Source of the DNA: Dryococelus australis
Lineage: Eukaryota > Arthropoda > Insecta > Phasmatodea > Phasmatidae
DNA length: 64,000 nucleotides
Assembly (NCBI GenBank): GCA_029891345.1
Contig: CM057009.1
Coordinates: 207,380,209 to 207,444,208, forward strand
Direction of reading: 5' to 3'
Positions 57,950-64,000 of this stretch are shown piece by piece. The notes beneath the pieces were generated by a model that saw only the letters and a program-made list of their open reading frames with translations, did no database searches and was not told the origin of the DNA. How positions within the stretch are numbered: the first letter of the stretch is position 1; each line of letters opens with the position of its first letter. The position numbers and the translations under genes are program-made.

Positions 57950-58991
57950 AGAGCAGTAACACAAACTTTCAAGTGAATTTTCTATCTTTGTTAAAACTTG
58001 ATGATAACAGCGTGACTGAGACTGATGGAAATTTAAAACTTGTTGTTGCTATAAAAAACATTAAAAAAATATTATTTCACGCCAACTGCTGCACCAGGCG
58101 CTGGCACTATGCGCAGACTCAAATCTGTGGGGCGTGACCCACCTTGACCTTCCCCTCCCCCCAGGCAGACCCATTCGTGGTCCTGTTGGGTCTGCCTGGG
58201 GGGCAGATTTGCTGTCCTGTTGCCAGACGGGCGGGAATGATTAACAGCTGACCTGGCTGGCATCACAGACCCTCCTCCCTCCTGCTTGAGAAGCCGACGA
58301 CTTGGGAGGATGTGCAAGAATATTCTGGGAACTAGAACCCTCGGCGCAACGCAGCATTGGGAGAAATTTCTGGGTGATCGCAGACGATACTATAAATACC
58401 ACCATGGATGGAGGGTAGGCAGCCTTTGTGAAAGCCATTCCTTTTGGCTGAGTGCAGTAACCAGCCTAAGTCTGCATGGTGAGGGACCTTGATGATGAGG
58501 ATGGATGATGATGGAAGATGAGATGACGGCAGGATGAGGTGTTTATGGTGTGAATGGATGAGAGGACATGAAACCCGATGAGCAAATGCTACTGTGTATG
58601 ACAGTACTTGGACTGGTGGGACCTGGACTGAACTGAGGTGAAATTGAATTAACATGTGATATGGATTTTACTGTAAATATCAGAAGAGTCAAATATGGAC
58701 ACATGATTTATAAAATGTTATTATATAGGTATTGATACACTGGTTATTACGAATGATTTTAGATATCACTACATTAATGTCTTTGAGGTGATTGTAAATT
58801 GTATTGATTGAATTAATTAACTGTAAATAGCGAGAGATATCAATTTATTGTGAGATATTGAGACAAGAGTATTTTCCTTGGTAATTATTGTAAATTAATT
58901 AAGAAATCAAAATAAACTGTTTTATTTTATTAAGACCTCCATCCTGTAATGAACCTGGTTTAGCCCGCTGACTTCGAGGGAAACTGTAACA
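57950..58991 (+). repeat. 5' LTR of a Ty3/Gypsy element (left edge uncertain)
   Basis: The right edge ends in TGTAACA just before a primer-site-like sequence. Inside are TATAAAT at 58391-58397 and AATAAA at 58911-58916, in promoter-then-polyadenylation order. A GC-rich front part (58080-58330) is typical of many Gypsy LTRs. The left edge was not fixed: CGTTACA at about 57948 is a candidate for the start, but 58080 is also possible. The 3' LTR lies beyond the window. Confidence 0.6.
58391..58397 (+). promoter_or_regulatory. TATA box of the Gypsy LTR
   Basis: TATAAAT stands alone in a GC-rich neighbourhood; about 55 bp downstream lies GAGTGCAGT, a possible initiator. Confidence 0.45.
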
Positions 58992-58994
58992 CTG

Positions 58995-59012
58995 TTGATA
59001 GAAGTGGGATGG
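58995..59012 (+). promoter_or_regulatory. Degenerate primer-binding site
   Basis: TTGATAGAAGTGGGATGG lies three bases after the LTR end. Gypsy elements of insects often have TGG-TCAGAAGTGGGAT-type sites here, so this looks like one with changed first bases. The tRNA was not identified. Confidence 0.45.
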
Positions 59013-59152
59013 AAGTATTTTATTAAAAATAAAATAATTTTAATTAAGATCACAGTAGGATATTCACTGGTAGGATAACCTTGTAAATATAATCATAGTT
59101 GTAATAATAGACTCACGAATTATTTAGAAATTTGTGGATGCTTACTAGGAAA

Positions 59153-60545
59153 ATGTCTGCAGAGATGGAAGCACTCCACTCTTTAATTGAATCACTAAGC
59201 AGACAGATTATAGTTTTAATGAGAATGTAAATAGTAAAATAGATAGTGTTAGTAAATTTCTAAATAACTAAATTAGTAGCATTAGGGAATCTGTAAATAT
59301 TGTTAATGATAATGTCAATGTCCAAGTAAATAGTATTAGCAAATTAGTAGACAAGAAAACAGACAGTTTTAGGAAAGTGGTCGACAAACTGGATAAGAAA
59401 ATGGAATGTGTGAATGAGAACGTAGATTGAATGATAGAAGGTGTAAGTGAGTAGGTGAACAACAAAATAAACTTGTGGACAAAAAAATTGACAGTGTGAG
59501 CAAGAGAATGGATTGTGTGAATGAAAGAATGGTTAGTGTGAATGAAAGACTGGACAGTGTTAACGAAAGAATGGACAGTGTATATGGTACAGTAGGACAG
59601 GAGTGCGCACCATCAAAAATGATTGGCAGCAATTCCTGCAACAGCAGGAGAGAAGATATACAGTGGCTGAGGGGGAGCTGAGATTGACCATCACCAAGTC
59701 AACAAATGTGGGCAGCGGGGCGAAGGTAGTGGTCACCACCAGTACGTGCATCAGGTGCCCTGTCGTTCTGAAGTGTGGGTATGCCTCAGCCAGTGGTGGA
59801 TAAAGACATCACAATAAAGCCCACCCTAATGATGGACAGTGACCTTGGTGTAAATACTGGCACCAGTTCGAGATTGTTGCCATCCTGAAAGGCTGGACTG
59901 AAGAGCAGTGGACGTACTACATGGCAGATGCACTGAGGGGATATGCATTAAGCATACTGCAGTCCCTGTCAGAATGACATTGACTGGAATACTCCACATT
60001 GGTGTAAGGTTTAGAGCCATGATTCAAAGACTTAAACCTGCGACACACCCATCATTCCTAAGGGCGAAGCCACATCAAGTGACCAAGGGAACCACTGCAA
60101 GAGCTGTGGCAGGACATTATGTGGCTGTCACATTTGTCTCTGGAGGGGTGCTCTGAGGAGGCTCGGGATGTTATCGCAGCCAGCTTCTTCGTAGACCCTA
60201 TCACTGACACAGAGGTGTGACAAGCTGTATGTCTGGCTGCGCTTCATACCATACAGAATGCCCTGGCCCGAGCACTGGAGGTAGAGTCAGCAAGGCAGGC
60301 ATCAGTGCCTTCACATCCAGTGCGGAAAGTGATTTTGAACAAAGAGGATTACAACAGCATCGAGAGGATGCTGAAGGAACTGCAGATGATCAATAAGGAC
60401 ATCACTTACAAGGTTTGAACTACTGGGATTAGCCATCCCCCATTCAAAAGGTCTGAATGTTGGTCATGTGGACAGCCGGGACACTTGAGAGCCAACTGTT
60501 CTGAGCAGCAACAACAACAGCAGCAACCAGGAAGTAGGCAGTAAG
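59153..60545 (+). pseudogene. Gypsy Gag, decayed: coiled coil, capsid-like part, zinc knuckle
   Basis: The ATG at 59153 opens MSAEMEALHSLIESLSRQI. A long heptad-like coiled coil follows (59220-59590), made of near-repeats of VNERMDS and relatives and spread over several frames. A capsid-like block WTEEQWTYYMADALRGYAL (59890-59950) is next, then EEARDVIAASFFVDPITD (60155) and QNALARALEVESARQAS (60260). Last is a complete CCHC zinc knuckle, C-x2-C-x4-H-x4-C, at 60458-60499, followed by a Gln run. Capsid, EEARD and knuckle blocks share one frame, broken by stops near 59975 and 60218. Gag packages the element's RNA; this copy cannot make the whole protein. Confidence 0.8.
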
Positions 60546-60599
60546 ATACAGGTGAGAGTAAAACATCCAGGGGAAACTTGTAAGCACTGATCTTGAGGG

Positions 60600-63500
60600 A
60601 CAAATGTTGGTGATTTCTGGAGGGAAGGCCCCAATGTTCTTGCAGGTGTGTTCAGTGAAACAGGACTTGGATGCAATACTAATGGAGGGGAGTCTAGATG
60701 ATGTTTCTTGTCATATGGTCGTTGACACACGGGCGAATATAATGGCGGTAAGACCGGACATTCTCGGATCTTCGTCCAGCGATTGTCCGATATGAGGATG
60801 GATCACTGCTCTTTAACTACAGTAATGGGCGAGACCACACCAGTCAAATGCAAGAGAAGGGTACTCTTACAGTTTGGTAACCTTAACATACAGCGTGATA
60901 TTTATATAGCAGCAACAGAAGGCAAATTCATTTTGGGTTGTGATTCGTGATGTGTAACGTAAGCTGGGGTGCTGTACAGATACTCGACTGGGGGAGTTAC
61001 GGGCAGGTAATACCGAGTTGGTTGTGTCAACACGAGATTTATCTTCTCTAATGAGCTGTCCAGAAGTGTGTAATCAGTCAACTGTGCTTCCTGCATCTAG
61101 CAAAATTGTTATTTCAGGCAGCTAGCTGCCAGAAGAAATTTGTCAGGTGGTTGGGGATAGTCGAGCCAGCCCAGAAAGGTGGTACTTTACCAGATGGTGT
61201 CATTGTAGCAAGGGTTTCGATCTCTTCAAAATTTTATAAATTGCCATAATTAATTTATCTGACTGTGCTATCCAAGTTGAGGAGGCAGCCCCTGCAGGGG
61301 TTTGCAAGCAGGTCTCATGGCTACTTCTAAATGTTTCAGAAGCTTCGATGCGACAAAATACTGACTGTCCCCTACCAGATGTTCTGGGAGGAACTGCTGG
61401 CAAGAACAAGATAAATCCTCAATTGGCAACAAGAGAGAGCTGTCTTAGAATTACTACAAAGAAATAGAGGTGTTTTCTCCTGTGAGCCCAATGACCTAGG
61501 CAGAACTAATGTTGGATGCCATCACATCCGACACAGGATGTCAGGCTCATAAAGAAGCCACCTAGGTAACTACTGCTAGTTTCACATGAGGTAGCTGATG
61601 GTGCTCAGAAAGAGATGAATGATTTAGCTGTGATAGAGCCATCAGTCAGTCCATGATCTTATCGCATTGTGCTTGTTAAAAAGAAAGATGGCTCCATGAG
61701 GTTTTGTGTTGATTCCGCCAACTTATTAATATGACGAAGAAAGATTCTTACCCACTCCCAAGGACAGATAACACACCGAACAGCCAAGCAGGACAACTGT
61801 GGTTTTCTACTTTGAACATAAAGAGCAGGTATGGGCAGTATGAAGTGGCCCCAGATGACAAAGAAATGAAAACAAAGATAACTGTCTTTTGTATCCAAGG
61901 GAAAGTAACCTGGTAATTCAAGGTTATGACCTTTGGGCTATACAATGCCACTGCCACCTTTGAACGCGTGATGGAGAAAGTTCTGCCCTAAGACATTTAC
62001 CAGGTGTACCTAGACGACATTGTGGTCACGGGAAAAAACATTTGAAGAGCACCTGACAAGCCTAGATTCTGTGTTTCAGAAAATAGCGGCAGCCAATCTG
62101 AAATTAGTTACTAAGAAATATCACAGCCCCCCCAACCCCAAAAAAAAACTTCTTGGGCCATGTTGTGTTAGCCCATGGGATTGAAACAAACCCTGAGAAG
62201 ACCAGAGCAATAAGAGATAGGCATCTAACATATAATAAAACTGAAGTTTCCTGGGCTAATATGCTTACTACCATCAATTTGTGCCCAGGTTCGTCATGAT
62301 TGCCAACCCTCTGAATGAATTTACTGAGGCAAAAAGAAAATTTAATTGGATCCCAGATTGCGAAGTTGCTTTTAATAGACTAAAGGCAATACTGATATAT
62401 CCCACAATGCTGGACATCCCGAGTAGCGGGGTGAATTCATTCTCGATACCGATGCTAGTAACGTAGGTATCAGAGCTGTGTTATCTCAGATTCAGGAGAT
62501 GGAAAGGAGAGGTCGCTGGAATTCTTAAGTAAGGTGCTACACAAGCCTGAGAGGAATTACTGTGTGACGCACAGGAAACTTCTGGCAGTGGCGAAGGCAA
62601 ATGCATATTTTCACCCCTAACTTTATGACAGACACTTCATCCTAAGAACTTATATTGCTTCATTATATTGGCCTCTAAATTTCAAGAACCCCGCAGATCA
62701 AATAGCCCAGTTGATACAGCACTTACAAGAATATGACTTTGAAATACATTACAGCAATGTGGATGCACTTTCTAGGAGACCATGCAAACCATTCTGTTAT
62801 CACTGCAAATGCCAGGAGGAAATGGCTGACATATCATGGAAAGCAAGGAAGACAAGAATTCAAGGCCCTGTATCTTACGATGGGTCACCTACATGGGACA
62901 ATAAGGACATCAGAGATGATCAGTAAGTGGCCCCACTTTGCATCCACTATTGGAGTGGAAAGAAGCTGGGTGTCGACCAATATGGGAGGAGATATCTAGC
63001 CTAAGCATGAAAGTCAAAGCATATTGCACACAGTGAAATTACCTTATTCTAAAGAATGGTGAGTTTTACAGGAACTGAGAAAGCAATGATAGGAAACAAT
63101 GTCACAATTGGTCGTACCTGAGGGCAGAATCCCAGTAGTGTTAAGAGAACTGCACAACACAGGAGCAGGTAGTCACCTCAGTGTAAATAAGACTTTTGGC
63201 AGATATTGAATGAGATTCTATTAGCTGCATTGTCAGGAGGATGTTGAAAAATGGTCCCGTTTGTATGATGCCTGTACCACGAGGGACCTGAGGGTTAAGG
63301 GGCAAGATCCCCTTCAGAAATACAAAGTTGGGGCTCAATTTGAGAGGATGCCAGTGGACGTTCTCGGACAACTACCAGTCACTGAGAGGAGGAATCGGTA
63401 TATTCTGTTATCACAAGACTATTTCACAAAGTGGCCTGAAGTCATACTCGTGCCAAACTAAGAGGCTGGTATGGTAGCTGATGTACTTGTAGAGCATGTT

Positions 63501-64000
63501 TTTTTCCAGGTTTGGAGTGCCACTTCTACTACAGCATCATTCTGATCAAGGGAAAAATTTTGAAGCAACTCTTTTCTAAGAGGTAACAAGGATTTTAATA
63601 ATGAAGAAAACTCGTATCACAGCATCACAGCATCACATCCTCAGTCGGATGGGATGGTCAAGATCGTACCCTGGAACAGTATCTGGCAATCTTTGTGGAA
63701 GACGACCAGAAAGATTGGGACTTCAAGGTATCCTTATTTCTCCTGGCATATCGTTTGGCAGTGCATGAGCCTACAAGGGTAACACCTTCTGGAATTCTGT
63801 TTATGAGAGACTTCTGCCTCCCTAGTGACATGCTGTTTGGACGGCCAGTGGAAGAAGCAGCAGCCACCCCAGAACATGTAATCAAACTACGTCAAAATTT
63901 AGTTGACATTCGTAAATTTTTCCAGAGGCACCTTAAAATTAATAGTGACATTGAAAACATGATATGACCATAGAATGCCTGAAGAGACTTTTAAAAAAGG
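60600..64000 (+). pseudogene. Gypsy Pol, decayed and cut by the window edge (protease, RT, RNase H, integrase)
   Basis: Protease: MVVDTRANIMAV at 60712, where the active-site DTG is DTR (Asp at 60724). RT: VKKKDGSMRFCVD (61676), MTFGLYNATATFERVMEKV-like sequence (61927) and an intact YLDD catalytic box at 62007-62018. RNase H: FILDTDASNVG-like block at 62440. The HVDALSRRPC linker is at 62760. Integrase core: first Asp at 63357-63359 (MPVDVLGQLP), second at 63544-63546 (SDQGKNF). The third position, normally Glu, reads Lys at 63660-63662. The core ends with FLLAYRLAVHEPTRVTPS and LPSDMLFGRPVEE (63740-63850). Numerous stops and frameshifts occur. Domain order (protease-RT-RNase H-integrase) is that of Ty3/Gypsy. 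Confidence 0.88.

Overview
The window looks like intergenic or intronic DNA from a large, AT-rich, repeat-laden arthropod genome, most likely an insect. The evidence is the mix of decayed transposons: Tc1-like, DD41D mariner-like, pogo-like, Penelope-like, Ty3/Gypsy, a gypsy-type LTR element with a tRNA-Lys primer site, a tRNA-derived SINE, and zinc-finger/protein-primed polymerase B genes. TA, GATA and GA microsatellites, and the lack of operons or bacterial gene density, fit this. I found no complete host gene that I can defend. Almost every coding trace is a broken transposon or virus-like gene. Homology calls rest on recognised motifs read by eye, not on searches.

Layout. 0-5 kb: the N-terminal part of a zinc-finger/polymerase B-like gene in one frame with only nonsense changes (683-1500), then featureless DNA and a short GC-rich duplicated stretch. 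5-17 kb: a repeat neighbourhood. It holds two diverged copies of a ~0.7 kb unit (7552-8215; 14249-14757 plus 16220-16425), a satellite rich in the nonamer TCAAGGTCA (15200-15770, with a short array at 6952-7090), a 180-bp MITE, and a 1.6 kb inverted-repeat transposon carrying a 33-bp minisatellite. 17-25 kb: mostly AT-rich DNA, a (TG)(TA)(CA) microsatellite, a minus-strand Penelope-like fragment (~21.0-21.8 kb) and a repeat cluster at 23.3-24.4 kb. 25-31.5 kb: a dead Tc1 transposase (minus), a 1.04 kb long-TIR element holding a SINE, and a deleted Gypsy remnant.

31.5-45 kb: a ~300-bp sequence present as an inverted pair 4.1 kb apart, a pogo-like element between the arms, a ~119-bp tandem array (six copies), and a dispersed same-strand repeat family from 36.9 to 44.7 kb. 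45-51.5 kb: the C-terminal part of a polymerase B-like gene, interrupted in its last codons by a two-LTR element (46448-51525) with no recognisable pol. 52.6-56.1 kb: a DD41D-type mariner-like element with good termini and a nearly complete transposase (minus), then a Tc1-like element with clear inverted ends. 58-64 kb: a Ty3/Gypsy element (LTR, gag, protease, RT, RNase H, integrase) running off the right edge, decayed throughout.

The pieces do not form a pathway. They record successive insertions: LTR element into polymerase gene, SINE into a mariner remnant, other sequence into the pogo-like element. The points most worth a second look are the single-frame polymerase relic, the nuclear-receptor-like half-site satellite, the LTR element with an unknown lysine-rich ORF, and the dispersed family beside the 119-bp array.
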